A stretch of 64,000 bases of DNA from Tipula vernalis (Eukaryota > Arthropoda > Insecta > Diptera > Tipulidae): contig OY282558.1 of NCBI GenBank assembly GCA_958295665.1, forward strand, positions 335,083,106 to 335,147,105, read 5' to 3'. Under the pieces are notes generated by a model. That model did no database searches and had not been told where the DNA came from. It saw only the letters and a list, made by a program, of their open reading frames with translations. Positions 1-11,280 of the stretch are shown here, one piece after another. The first letter of the stretch is position 1, and every line of letters starts with the position of its first letter. The position numbers and the translations under genes are program-made.

Positions 1-431
1 TACTACCAGTTATTTAATTTAGTCCTTATTTTTAAAAATCGTATTCTATAATGTGTTAGCTGCAAGGACTAACTTTACATTCACAGTATTGTTTTTGCCC
101 TACGTTTCGATATTGATTTGGAGTTATTCATTAACAACAACGTTAACAACGTTTTTTGCGACGAACGTCATTTAGATTTGTTGTTGTTGTTTTTATAATA
201 AATACTTGGAAATTCGTAATTTTTCCTGAAATTTACATTAAAATATTTTGTTGTTAAAACCGAAATATTTTTTATATACATAAGTTTGGTTGCAAAAAAT
301 CATAAAGGCGAAGAGAAGCGAAGCATGTTTTCTATTGAGGTCATTCATTTTGAAGTTTGCAATTTGTCAAAACAATAAAAAAAAATGGTTGACAATTTTT
401 TTTGGATTTGACGTTTTTTTCACCGCCATTG
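1..431. other. AT-rich flank, no gene seen
   Basis: AT-rich sequence with a short GTT/AAC-type low-complexity patch near 130-190. No open frame of note, no splice-bounded exon and no repeat end was recognised before the hAT target duplication at 432. Confidence 0.6.
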
Positions 432-439
432 CTCACCGC

Positions 440-3400
440 CAGGCAACACAGATAAAATTTTAAGGAGGGGTCCAAATTACTAAAACATTCTAGTCAAAGA
501 AAATTTAAAGTGTAAATAAAAATTTATATACATATAGGTATTAGTTGAATTCATATCACAATCATTCCATTATGTCCTTGTATGTATAATGCAAAAAAAA
601 TAATAAAAAGTATCACAAAAATATAAATTAATCAAAAACTTAAAATATTCGAATAAAAGAAAAACTTAACAAAAAGGAAACTAGCAAATTAGATAATACT
701 ACTAAAATAAAATGCATACAATGCATTTTGCAGTTCAATTCAATATTAATTGAAAATTAATTTTTCTGGTTTAAATATCAAAATCTAGATGCCTTGGACT
801 TAAAGCAAATTCCCTTATAACGTCTTCAGGAGATATTTCATTGTCATGGATATTTAGTAAAACTAATCCATTGAGCCTATCGTTACCCTTCGTGTTTCTC
901 AAATATGATTTGATTCTTCTCAGTGTTGAGAAAAACCGCTCATTGGTGCAGGTTGTAACTGGCAAAACACATAATATTTTGAGTAATCTATTAATATGAG
1001 GATAGAACTCGTCGTCGCATATACACTAGGCTTCAATTGCGGATAATCTATCTAAATCTTTAATTTTTCTCTTCCAAAGTTTTAATTCTGCAAGCAATGT
1101 TTCATTGTTTTCTTCAAACATTGGCTCATCGGACGAATAAAATTTGCAAAGCTTCAAGAAATCGTCATCGGTGGATACCCTCGTCTTATTCGTGAGGCAA
1201 GCAAATTTTAACAAAATACAAAATGCTTATCTAGCCTCTCCTTGATTTGCATTATGAGATTATTTAAAAATGGTAAAAATATTACTCTTCTATAATACTC
1301 TTCAGGTGTTGAAGCTGGTGTATTATTACGGTATCACGATCGCTGTGAAACTCTAGGTATTTTAATGACATCATTCTGTGTGGCATTTAAAAGCTCGGAT
1401 GCGTTTTGAAAAATACCTTTGAACATGGACTCTGCATCTTCTTTATATTGTTCCAATATTTTAATAACAGAATCTGCATACATCATGCCCTTTCTCAAAT
1501 CTATATTAATCGATTGTAAATATTCACTTAATTTTTTCGTTACCGAAAATAATTTACACATTGTCAGCAAAGATATAATGAAATCAGGTTTGGCGATAAC
1601 TAGCTCCAATGCAGATGCTTGTAATGATGTTTCTCGATCATTCCATTTGATAATTTCTTCTAATGATGGCTGTATTGATTTAAATAGCTCAACATGACGA
1701 TCAATCCATCTTGCTGTACACATTTGAACAAGTTTTTGTTTCCTTGAATCAGGACAAAGTTCTTGAATTTTTAATTTTAATACATCTTGCCGCTTTGGGG
1801 TATGAAAAAAATCATACAATTTGGTAACAACTCCAATACAATTTCGTATTTCTGGAATATTACAAGAATCAGAAATCGCCAAATTTAAACTGTGTGAGCT
1901 GCAATGTACGTACATGGCTAAAGGATATTCCTTCTGAATGCGAGCTTGCACACCTTGAAATTGTCCACTCATAGATCGTGCCCCATCGCAACCTTGCCCT
2001 CTCAAAAACTTTAAGTTTATCTCGAAAGATTTCAGAGTCTCCACTAAATGAGATGATAAATTAAGTCCTGTTGTATTAACTACCGGAACGTACTGCAGAA
2101 ATAATTCTTTTAAACAATTGTTTTCTAAAAATCGCACTACCAGAGAAAATTGTTCGATGTCAGCAATATCCGTTGTTTCGTCTGCCAGTGTACTAAAACA
2201 TTCGGAATCATTTACACGTTTCACAATTTCTTTGACGATAATATTGTTAATCGAATTTATTATAGCATTTTGAGTTCTCCAACTGAGGTACGAATTTTTA
2301 CCACAAGTTTTTAAATGATTTTTTAGCATGACATCTCCGGAATTTATGGACAACCTTATCAACGCTCTAAAATTTCATTCGTTAAATTTTGGGTTTTCTT
2401 CGACATTGAATACCCCGTAATCTTTATGACCACGTAATGCAATTCCTTGTTTTCCACGGAAAATTACAACTTTGATTATGGAAAGCAAAATTTTTCTATT
2501 GTTTAAAATATCTTCTCATTTTTTCCTATCTAAAATTAGATTGATGGGAACGGCCTTATTGTTATTTATTTGCTCTAAATTTGAGGCTACCTCAATACTT
2601 TTCCTGTGATATTGTGTCTTGTTGTGATTATTAAAATAATCAACAGCATGCTTCCAATTATTAAAAGGCTTTGTTACTAGTTTACCTGCGCTTTCGGTTT
2701 TGTGTTTCCCAACCTCATCATTAGAAAATAAGACACAGTATTTACGAAAAGCTCCATCCAATTTGCCTGAATAGCACAACCAGCCCCATTTGTCTAACCA
2801 CTGTTTCTGAAATTTCAGGTTCTTCTTACCTATTTGGCTTGAGGGGAACCAATATTTGCAATCCGGAACCCAACATTTTTTTAAATTTAGGGTAACGTTA
2901 TGTTGGCTTGTGCTAATTAAATTTGAGTTTACATAATTGGAAATATCGGTTTGAATTTCATTTACCAGTAACAGATTTTCGCTAGTAATTATATTATTCG
3001 TTTCATTTGAATTTATATTTGACATTTGTGTACAAAACGGGGGATTTACATTTTGAGCAGTTGTGTTTGCACTTTCCGTTGTATTATTCGACGACGAAGA
3101 AACAAAATAAGAAAACAATTTAGTTTGCCGTTTTTTGTTGTTTTCATTCATTATTCTATTTGGATCTTAGTTTTACTATAATTTTAAATTTCAATACGTT
3201 TAATTAGCCTTATTTTATTTTTTTTAGTTCACACGAAATACACATTTACTTTACTCACAAGGAAAAAAATATGACAATGACAACAAAATGAACATTGCAA
3301 CAATTCCCTGTAGGCCCTGAATGAATGCGTTTGTATGACGATCTATGAAATTTGTTTATTGAGTTGGTAAACCATTTTTGTGAGTTGAATTATTGTTGAA

Positions 3401-3570
3401 TTAAGTTTAATCTTAAAAAAAAATATTTTATTGTTTTAATTGAAAGCAAACAGTTTTATTAGTAGGATTTCATATTCAAATATAACATATCAATTTATCT
3501 TAGAAAATTAAGGTTTAGGGGGAGGGGGGGGGGTCCGGACCCGCGGACCCACCCTATGTGTGCGCGCCTG
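440..3570 (-). mobile_element. hAT DNA transposon with terminal repeats and 8-bp target duplication
   Basis: A 3131-bp DNA transposon with both ends recognisable. The left end reads CAGGCAACACAGATA. The reverse complement of the right end reads CAGGCGCGCACACATA, giving short imperfect terminal inverted repeats that start with CAGGC. The 8-bp sequence CTCACCGC occurs immediately outside both ends (432-439 and 3571-3578), the duplication length expected of hAT elements. Inside lies a minus-strand transposase related to the ZMYM1/DUF4371 hAT group. A G-rich run at 3517-3533 lies next to the right terminus. The duplication is perfect while the coding region is damaged in several places. This implies either inactivation after insertion or insertion of an already defective copy mobilised in trans. 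Confidence 0.9.
771..3151 (-). pseudogene. hAT transposase (TTF-type zinc finger, DUF4371, dimerisation domain), broken
   Basis: Transposase read right to left in pieces. Piece one (2516-3151, 211 aa) has a Ser/Asn-rich start, then a TTF-type zinc-finger-like domain around residues 90-200 with CWVPDCKYW and WLDKWGWLCYSG. Piece two (1334-2362, 342 aa) is the RNase H-like core (DUF4371): DETTDIADIEQFSLVVRF contains the first catalytic Asp, GQGCDGARSMSG the second, followed by YVHCSSHSLNLAISD and CTARWIDRHVELF. Small pieces at 1026-1214 and 771-965 end in ERFFSTLRRIKSYLRNT, the hAT C-terminal dimerisation motif. Frameshifts and stops separate the pieces, for example between 2362 and 2516 and near 1330 and 1020, so no functional product is expected. 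Proteins of this group normally run about 700-800 aa in one frame. Confidence 0.85.
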
Positions 3571-3578
3571 CTCACCGC

Positions 3579-4653
3579 ACATACTAAGTATAATTTTATT
3601 TTCATTTCTTTATTTAAATATGTACTTCCTACATTACTAAATAAATTTTCTTTTTTAACCAAATAAGTAATTACGTTTTATTGCCACTTTTCGGAAATTT
3701 AATATGCACTAACGTACATAAGTATTCATACACAAATAATATGTCGATAATAGAAATCAAATAATAGACAGTAGTAATAGACTCAACAATTTCCCGATGA
3801 CTCAGTATTAGGTACACTTTCCGTTTTGTATTAAATAATTGAAGTTTTTAATGAAATTTATTTTCAATTTAATTTCTTTTTTCGATCTTAAATAAATTTA
3901 ATTTTTAGAAAACCCACAAACATTGTAAACAAAATAAATTATATATTTAATTTGTGACACCGTATATCAGTACTATAGCCGTTTACCCCAATTAAGATTT
4001 AGAAATTAGCCATAAGTCTTCCCTTTACCTCCTAAGCCCATTGTAGTCCGCCAGACCATCCCCACACCTCACTTCATAATAACAGATGAAACTAAAAACT
4101 ACTTACTAAAATAATCAAAAATTAATAAAGTTCCTATGCTATAGCATAAGTAATTAATTAATTAAATTAATTAAATGAATCAAATTCATCAACTTGTTCA
4201 TTAATATCTCTGAAAATTAAATCTAATTCAAATTAATCAGTTATTTGCGATTCCTAGGAAGGTAATCATCATTAAATAACACAAGAAAATCATTCGATTC
4301 GAAAACAGAAAAGTTTCACAAATTTCCACACTATAAAACATTCACAAAATATAACTTGTGAAAAGAATTTTGTAACTTTAAAATACTATTTTGAAATTAT
4401 CGTATATATCGTACAAAAAAAAACTATTTTTTAATCTAATTTGAGAAAATTATGTTTTCTACTGATGAAGGAAATTATCACACACATGACAGAATTATCT
4501 ATCTTATATAAAACGAAAATTACGGTGAATATATGACATCTTCAAACAGGGGTAGTAATATTAGAACGATAAATTTACTATATTTTCAATTAAATTATTA
4601 TATTTTGTTTTATAAAAAATTAAAATGATTTTTCTTTTATTGAATGCGTTTTG
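3579..4653. other. AT-rich stretch, no gene seen
   Basis: About 1.1 kb of very AT-rich DNA. One short CT-rich patch near 4015-4080 stands out in composition but has no open frame, terminal repeat or splice-flanked exon that I could support. Confidence 0.5.
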
Positions 4654-4664
4654 ATGGTGCACGT

Positions 4665-4938
4665 AACGGGGCAGGAGTAGGAATATACGGGAGTGGGACA
4701 ACCCTCTCGAGGTCCTTGAGCTCCAATGCTACCGTCTTTCTAGCGACACTATATGCTGTAGTAAACATCTAGGAGGGAGAGCAATAAGCCCAGATAGTAT
4801 GTATCACGTACCGGGAGGCAGTATTGTCAGGTTCATTAAGAACCTGAATATTGACTGGACGGATAATTAAGCAGGGGCCAGCACAATAGATCTTTTAGGT
4901 CGCAGTGCGAAGTGGCTGATCGCCCGCATGGCACCCCC

Positions 4939-4990
<52 letters not shown>
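4665..4990 (+). mobile_element. 5'-truncated LOA/I-like non-LTR retrotransposon tail with (TAA)n end
   Basis: The 11-bp sequence ATGGTGCACGT occurs directly before (4654-4664) and after (4991-5001) this insert, a target-site duplication. From about 4673 one frame encodes the last residues of an ORF2 protein, including EWDNPLEVLELQCYRL, HLGGRAISPDSMYHVPGG and a terminal NIDWTDN, with the stop ending at 4870. A GC-rich 3' UTR follows, then an uninterrupted AAT repeat from about 4940 to 4990. A simple TAA tail instead of poly(A) is typical of I, LOA and related clades. 5' truncation with a target duplication is the usual product of target-primed reverse transcription. It may be the same family as the larger LOA-like copy at 52.8-56.6 kb, but the two preserve different parts so this cannot be shown here. 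Confidence 0.85.
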
Positions 4991-4993
<3 letters not shown>

Positions 4994-5447
4994 GTGCACG
5001 TTGCACGAATATAAAAATAAAAACAAAAATAAAATAAAATAATTATAGATAGCTATTCAATAAAATTAAACTAATTCTGAAAGATTTTTAATAGTACCAA
5101 ATAATATTATATTTATATTAAATAATATAACAAGTATATACTGCAACCTAAACTCTGTTAAATTACTTAAATCAATTAAAAAATTTATTATTTTTGAGTT
5201 TATTATTTATAAAATTTTATGTTGTTTATGTTACATTGCATTGAACATGCACAAATAATTTTGTTAAATACTGTATATGGGTTATTTTCAAATAAGACAC
5301 GAACGTATTCGATAATACGTAATATAAGAATCCCATTTGAATCAAACCCATATACAAACTTAGCTATATTTCACTTTGTATAGTATTGTAGTACATAACA
5401 TTATACATATGTACAATATATAAAAGTTGTTTTTGAAACCGATACTA

Positions 5448-5565
5448 AGGCTGTTCTCCAAACGAGACTTATTTGTGAAACTTAACTTATTCCATAAGAA
5501 ATTACATTGAATAATTTAGGTTCGACAAATAAGTCAGTAAATAAGTATCGTTTGGAAAACAACCT
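5448..5565. mobile_element. 118-bp MITE with TA target duplication
   Basis: Terminal inverted repeats AGGCTGTTCTCCAAACGA (left) and AGGTTGTTTTCCAAACGA (reverse complement of the right end) extend through ACTTATTT. TA dinucleotides flank both ends (5446-5447 and 5566-5567), as for Tc1/mariner-mobilised elements. No coding capacity. Confidence 0.7.
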
Positions 5566-5600
5566 TATTGCATACTTATTTACTTATACGACGCCATCTT

Positions 5601-5645
5601 AAATAAGTAAGTAAAATCATTCGAATTGATTTCACTTACTTATTT
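5601..5645. repeat. Short inverted repeat
   Basis: AAATAAGTAAGT (5601-5612) is mirrored by ACTTACTTATTT (5634-5645) across a 21-bp spacer. The motif resembles the ACTTATTT inner ends of the neighbouring MITE at 5448-5565, so it may be a fragment of the same family. Confidence 0.5.
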
Positions 5646-5649
5646 TGAC

Positions 5650-7074
5650 AGCAACAACAAAAATTTATTTGTTTTCCATTTTTTTGAGTCAAGGATTAAC
5701 ACGTTTATAACACTAACGCTTGATAAAACAGTGAGAGTATTGAATTTTGATGACATCTGAAAGAATTCATTTTTTACTTCAGTGTTCGTCAAAAGCAAAT
5801 TTTAAATTTTTCGGTATCACGCTACCTTAGAAAAATATTCATAGGCAAAAATGACAAGCAATTTAGATTTTTTTGTAAGAAAGGGATAGAAAATAAGTCA
5901 CCTCGATAGAATACTTATTCGAATAAGTTTCCACGGATGGAAATTTGATTTCTAGTATAAAAATGAAGTACAATAACTCCGCTTTGCCGGAATTATATAT
6001 AACTAACATAAGGCGAATTCACATGGAGCATGTTTCAGCTTTCTAGAATCTTTAAGTACTTAGCGGATATGTAGATTTCAGAAATTAAATTGTCTTGTGC
6101 TAACCTTTTCTTTTATCATACATAACACTAATAACAATACTAGCTATTGACTGTCTGTAACCGGGTCAAGTTTCTGATTCTATTCTACCTTTCCTTTCTT
6201 TCCATATGTTGTGTGTTAAAACAGTAAACGGTGGGCCCGGCGACCCCCGAGAGACTTCCTGCAGGCTTCAATCAATCAACCAATCAATGCATATACAAAA
6301 CAAGTATTAAAATTGAATATATCCCTAAAAAATGTCAGAAAATATAGATCTGAACGCTGCCCATGTGTGTTAGATGCAGATTTGCGTAGATCACTGAGAG
6401 CAGTTCTTTATTTGATGACATATTATGTAATACATATTTAATTTTATTGGAATTTGTCAATAAACATATGTTCTGTTAACAAATTAAAAAAATTGATTGA
6501 AAAAAATGAAAAGCTAAAAATTGTACTTATGTTGCCTACTGATAAGCTGAAAAATTACAAATAGAGACAACATGCAGAATTCTGCTTGCCAAATTTCGAT
6601 ACATGCAGGATTCTGCACATCTGTTTCCAACATTAAACAATTCTTATTTAACAATAACCTTGCGCCTTAGTTGAAACCAGGTTCTTCATGTAAACATGCA
6701 TTAAAGTTAGTTCGAACATCAGTTTATTATATTTCCTATATAAAGGGTTTTGTTTGCTCTTTACTACCCACTAAAACAAAACAGAAGGTGTAACAAATGG
6801 CAGATGTACCTTTGTACGTCAATAATATTTGGTATTTCAAAAATATTATCAAATCCAACATTCATGTATGAACATCACGTAATGAATTAGGATTTGCTTT
6901 TGTAAACTTTATAAATAATTTAAATCCCTGAGGAAATAATATAAATGTAAACATTACCTAAATGTTGCGTGTTTAATTTATTAAAAAACAAAAAAAAAAT
7001 AATAAAAATGTAGCTTGTGCTATTTACAATTTAAAATATTAATTTAAATTATTTTATTTGAAATTTCATTTTAG
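5650..7074. other. Mostly non-coding, with a GC-rich patch near 6215-6290
   Basis: No gene is supported here. A compact GC-rich patch (about 6215-6290) contains GGGCCCGGCGACCCCC and ends in a short CAATCAATC-type repeat. It resembles the 3' end of a short retroelement, but neither a duplication nor a coding piece was found. The part just before 7074 is the presumed intron 5' of the host exon. Confidence 0.4.
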
Positions 7075-7256
7075 ATTCCTACGTCAAATGCTGCTGGGCC
7101 ATTGCGATGCCTGTTGCCAATTTCGTTTCGCGGTGAAACCGATGTACAAAATCGAATTTCATCACCTGAATCCTTGTTTTACGATACGACCGGTGAAAAT
7201 CGCAATTCAAATGTAAAACCATTAACTTATAAAAGACTACCATCATACAGCAACAG
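7075..7256 (+). CDS. Candidate internal exon of an unidentified host gene
   Basis: A 182-bp segment bounded by an acceptor (TTTCATTTTAG, ending 7074) and a donor (CAACAG followed by GTAAGA at 7257). One frame is open across the whole exon for 60 codons plus two bases. It starts IPTSNAAGPLRCLLPISFRG and ends KPLTYKRLPSYSNR (the last codon is split). The base composition is clearly richer in GC than the surroundings, and the residue mix (Ser, Pro, Arg, Asn, a few aromatics) looks like a low-complexity or linker part of a cytoplasmic or signalling protein. No domain was recognised and I do not name a gene. It differs from all the transposon relics nearby and has no frame damage, so it is the best evidence for a host gene, with the flanking kilobases as introns. 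Confidence 0.6.
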
Positions 7257-8172
7257 GTAAGATTAGTCTGTAGTGATTATTTAAAAAAGAAAACGTGAAA
7301 TATATAGTAAAAGTTATTTATTATATTGGTTTATTGTTTGTAGATTTTAATTGTAAACAATTACCAAATTTAGTATTAAAGGTTTCAATCATTTTTAATT
7401 TTTAATGAAGCAATTATACTTACCACAATGTAATTTAAATATTTCTTATTATAGCGATTGTTATACTAATCAGATCAATTGAATCTAGAATTTAACTTAA
7501 TTAGATATTACGTAATTATTATTGATTTATTTTTTGTGTCAAACCGAGAAAGTTTTTACTTAATGTAGCTGTTATTAACAATAACATTTATGATATCATG
7601 TCATTTCATTACATAAGTTACCTAAATATTTTATGAAAGAGTTTTGGTTTTAAAGTTTTATTTTTCTAAATACCAATTTAAGCAATTGATTTAGGTAATA
7701 ACGTTATTTCGAACTGCATTAAATCTAATCGATTATGGCAGTGGACTGTGTATATTGTTTATTTTCGATTTTAACGTTAGTTTAGATAGAGGTGCGGTTT
7801 ACCACCTTGGATTTATTAAAAATTACATTTTGAGTAACATTTAAGTCTGTTTATAGGATTGTTGCAACTTGCTATGATGCTGAGAAATATTCTTTCACAG
7901 TCTTTTTTGCTGTTTGGTTTTCACAAAGTACCTTATTGTAATTTTTATAGTGTTAAGATCTTTTAAACTACACTCACACTACCCAGCTGTTGTTATCCTT
8001 ATATGATTTATCTTATTTCAAGTTGCATAGATAATTGAAATGCAATTATTTACTATTTACTATGCAATTATCTCTGCAACTTGTTGTACCACTTTATTGG
8101 ACTTTATTTTTAAATTTAAAATTCAGTATGAAATAAACATAATGTAACTAACCAATTGATGGGTTTTTATAG
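7257..8172 (+). other. Presumed intron of the host gene
   Basis: AT-rich sequence starting with the GTAAGA donor at 7257. It contains no convincing open exon until the possible microexon at 8173. Intron status depends on the upstream exon being real. Confidence 0.4.
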
Positions 8173-8196
8173 AAAGACGATAGTTGTTCCATTGAG
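8173..8196 (+). CDS. Possible 24-nt microexon of the same host gene
   Basis: A 24-base segment between an acceptor-like GGGTTTTTATAG and the donor GTGAGC. If joined to the exon at 7075-7256, whose last codon is split AG|, it stays in frame and reads (R)KTIVVPL followed by a split R codon. It is a multiple of three and could therefore be a cassette exon. Evidence is limited to splice consensus and frame compatibility over a very short length. Confidence 0.3.
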
Positions 8197-8384
8197 GTGA
8201 GCAAACTAATCACAAGTGCATGTATCTACTGCTCAATATTGCTAACATTAAATGAATCATATAGATGTTTTACTTGTATTATTTAAATATGCGTTCCATT
8301 GGGTATCTATACTTAAAATCACAATCACATAAGTACACGCAAGTAGCAAATTTGACCCACTGTAACGCATGAAACCCTATCGAT

Positions 8385-8800
8385 AACTACTGAAAAATCA
8401 CATCAATGGAATCCATCTCCAGACATAACTCTAAAGGCTGATTTTTAAAAAGTTTCTAATGATTTTTGGAAAACCGAATTTTTCCAGATTTACATGAAAC
8501 TTGCACGAATTTTTTTTCCAGCGATACCAATTGACAAATCACAACAATGCAATTCACCTCCAGACATGTCAGCAAGGCTAATTTTGTAAAAAAATTCAAA
8601 TGATTTTTTCGACAGCGAAATCTATTGACAAATCAAACCAATGCAATGCACCTCCAGACATAACACTCTAGGCTGATTTTATACAAAGTTTCTAATAATT
8701 TTTGGAAAATCGAATTTTCCCAGATTTCTCACATGAAACTGGAACAGATTTTTCCGCCCAGCGAAAGCTATTGATAAATTACATTACAATGGACATTATT
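8385..8800. repeat. Degenerate tandem repeat (about four copies)
   Basis: The phrase AATGCAATGCACCTCCAGACATA recurs in diverged form near 8402, 8545 and 8638, with a weaker partial copy near 8785. It alternates with CCAGATTT..ACATGAAACT and GCGAAATCTATTGACAAATC blocks, and spacing alternates around 95 and 145 bp. It adjoins the inverted-repeat arm at 8851. Confidence 0.6.
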
Positions 8801-8850
8801 CCCAATTTATTATCCGGGCATTGTGTCCCTTTAGAAAATACAGAAAAAAA

Positions 8851-9240
8851 AAAATTTAGGTGTGGCCAACACACGACTTTTTTTTACGAACAGCGAATTT
8901 TGAGAAATTTTATTTTTTTTTTTATAATTTTTTAATTTTTAATTTTTTTTTTAAATTTTTTATTTTTATTTGTTTTTAATTTTTGGAAACATTTTGTATT
9001 AAGTAGCTTTTGTAAACCTTATACTTTTTAAGATATTTGCAAAATACATTTTCTGGACCAAGGGAGTGGTCACTTCCGATTGACCGATTTGGAGTAAAAT
9101 TCACTGCGACCTCCCAATTTCTCAAAAAAGCTTAAATCTGAAGTTTCAGTTCGATTGGCTAAACCATCTGGGCTGTAGAGAAGATACAAACCGACAGACA
9201 GACTGACACCATTTCGAAACCCACTTTTTCGGACTCAGGG
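8851..9240 (+). repeat. Left arm of a diverged inverted repeat pair
   Basis: Contains AGGTGTGGCCAACAC, then CTGGACCAAGGGAGTGGTCA, GCTAAACCATCTGGGCTGTA and GACAGACAGACTGACACC. All of these blocks reappear in reverse complement at 12362-12850, about 3.1 kb away, with similar order and spacing. No coding capacity. It probably belongs to an interspersed repeat family present in both orientations, or is the arm of one large foldback element. Confidence 0.65.
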
Positions 9241-9593
9241 GACCTCAAAACAGATAAATCTCTAAAAATCTCAAGTTAGAGTAAAAGAAAGTAATTAGGA
9301 AAGGCAAGTTTTTTAAATAATGACAAATTGTTAGAAAGTTATTTTAATTCGTTTTATACATTAGGGGATGGGAACTGCCAACATTTGAACGTTTTTGAAA
9401 AATTTGTGTTTTTAATAATTAGTCATATCGAGTCATATGTTTATTAAAACAGAGACCTCTCCAAAGCTGCTTAGTATTGGATATTATTTTAGTTGGCTTA
9501 ATCCGTTGTGTTATAATAAAATCAACAAATGTATTGGTGCGAATTGCGAATTTGAGTTCAATTGGTAAATGCCTCGTGAGCTTTGCAGATACA

Positions 9594-9840
9594 GGGGTGC
9601 TATTCTTGAAACATTACGAAAATTTTCGTAACCGAAAATTTTCGTAATGCTATTTTCATAATAGTAATGGTGAAATCATAATTTAGTATTCTTGAAACCA
9701 TTACGAATATAACGAAGAGAGGAAAAAAGAAATAATAAAATTTCGAGAGAGAAGATGAAAATGTCAGTTGCTAAAATGGTATTCTTGAAATCCGGATTAC
9801 GAAAATTTTCGCAACGGAACGTTACTAAAATTTTCGGATG
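9594..9840. repeat. MITE-like repeat with a 16-bp palindromic core
   Basis: ATTACGAAAATTTTCG (9613-9628) is mirrored by CGAAAATTTTCGTAAT (9633-9648). The block TATTCTTGAAA precedes related TTACGA motifs three times (about 9601, 9693 and 9780). The left edge CAGGGGTGCTATTCTTGAAA resembles the edge of the MITE at 57303. A clear right end was not found. Confidence 0.45.
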
Positions 9841-10430
9841 GTTTTTTGTTTCTTATTGCATTTCGTAAAGAAATCATTTAGATTTTTGTTTTAATTATGT
9901 TCATATAAGGACGATCATAAAACTCAATAATTTCTGTTTATGGTTAAAAATAATATGTATTTACATTTCGCTAAATATTTATTATTTTATTACCACAAAA
10001 AAAGGGTACCTATTTGCTTGTGGTATGTTTATTATTTTCTTAAAAATAAGGGTAATAGCTACAATACTAATTGACAATTTGGGATGTACTTTTAAATGTC
10101 GCGTGCTGTAATTGAAATTGGATTGATATAATGTCACAGGTGGCTAATAATAATGGTACGTAAAGTCAAACAACCATACCATCATACCATAATAGTACCG
10201 TACGACAGTACGATCTAAAATCATATCGTCATAGAATCATAGGACAATGCCACTACATAAACAGCCCTGACATCAGTCTAAAAAGTCAAATCCCCAGGCG
10301 AATAAAGATTTTTATTTTCCTATGAAACGTAAACAAAATCATATGGGAATTATTTTGCGTTGCCTTTATTTTCAATTTAAATGAACATTTTTATTGATAA
10401 ATATAAATAATTTTAAATTAAATATATCGA

Positions 10431-10770
10431 ATTGCAGCTTGTCCACAATTTTAATTAAAATTAATAAAATTTTAATTCACAATTTTGCGTTTTAGTAAAC
10501 TGATTTTTATTCTCAAACATCATCAGGCTCTGTGCTTTTTTTTAAATTTCATTTCGTAGATTACTAGATTAGTTTTATTACTTTACCAATGCTACTACAT
10601 AAACAGCCATGATTTATAATAAAACTAATCTAGTAATCTACGAAAAGAAATTTAAAAAAACACGAAGCCTAACGATTTCTCTAAATTTCCCTAAATATCA
10701 ATTTACTAAAATGCAAAATTGTTAATTAAAATTTTATTAATTTCAATTAAAATTCTGTACAAGCTGCATA
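10431..10770. repeat. Long near-perfect hairpin (about 150-bp arms)
   Basis: The segment folds on itself. The innermost 28 bp (10553-10580 against 10617-10644) are perfectly complementary across a 36-base loop, and pairing continues with scattered mismatches to the outer ends near AATTGCAGCTTGT and ACAAGCTGCAT. The loop phrase CTACTACATAAACAGCC has a separate copy near 10250. Transcribed, this would give a long double-stranded stem suited to endo-siRNA processing. Equally it may be a foldback transposon. No coding capacity. Confidence 0.75.
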
Positions 10771-11280
10771 TAATGTGTTTCGTCGGCAAGTGGCCGGTCG
10801 GAAATTTCGGAATATTTAATTAAAATTATAAAAAATCCTTTAAAGTGGGTGTCTTCTTTTCAAGTTATGGGCTCGATTTTAATTCTGTTTGCGGTTTTTG
10901 AAAGTTTATGAGTCATTTTATTTGATAGTTTGTGCACTTAGCCAGGTTTATTTAAAGAATGTAAAAAATTACGGGAAAATAACATTTTTTTTACTTAAGA
11001 AAACCTCTACTTTTTAAAAAAACTGAACTGTAAGTCGAGAAAATGTCCCATTAAGTTAATTATTTTAATTATTATTATGAATCTACAGCATAATATCTAG
11101 ATATTGACAAAACTTTGTTACTATAGCTAACTCTTAAAAATACCGCGCAAAAATCACCTAGAGAAAGTAGGGAAATTAAACAAAAAAGATGTTTAAATTA
11201 AAGTCAAAGAAATAAAATAATACTATTTTATTAATAATCAATAAAAACAATTTTTATTACAAATTATTAAACATTTTTAA

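Noticed and set aside
1419..1697. 92-codon plus-strand frame
   Set aside because: Antisense to the hAT transposase core.
3517..3533. G-run as a possible G-quadruplex or telomere-like repeat
   Set aside because: A single G tract at the edge of the hAT right end with no repeated spacing. Telomere repeat units are absent.
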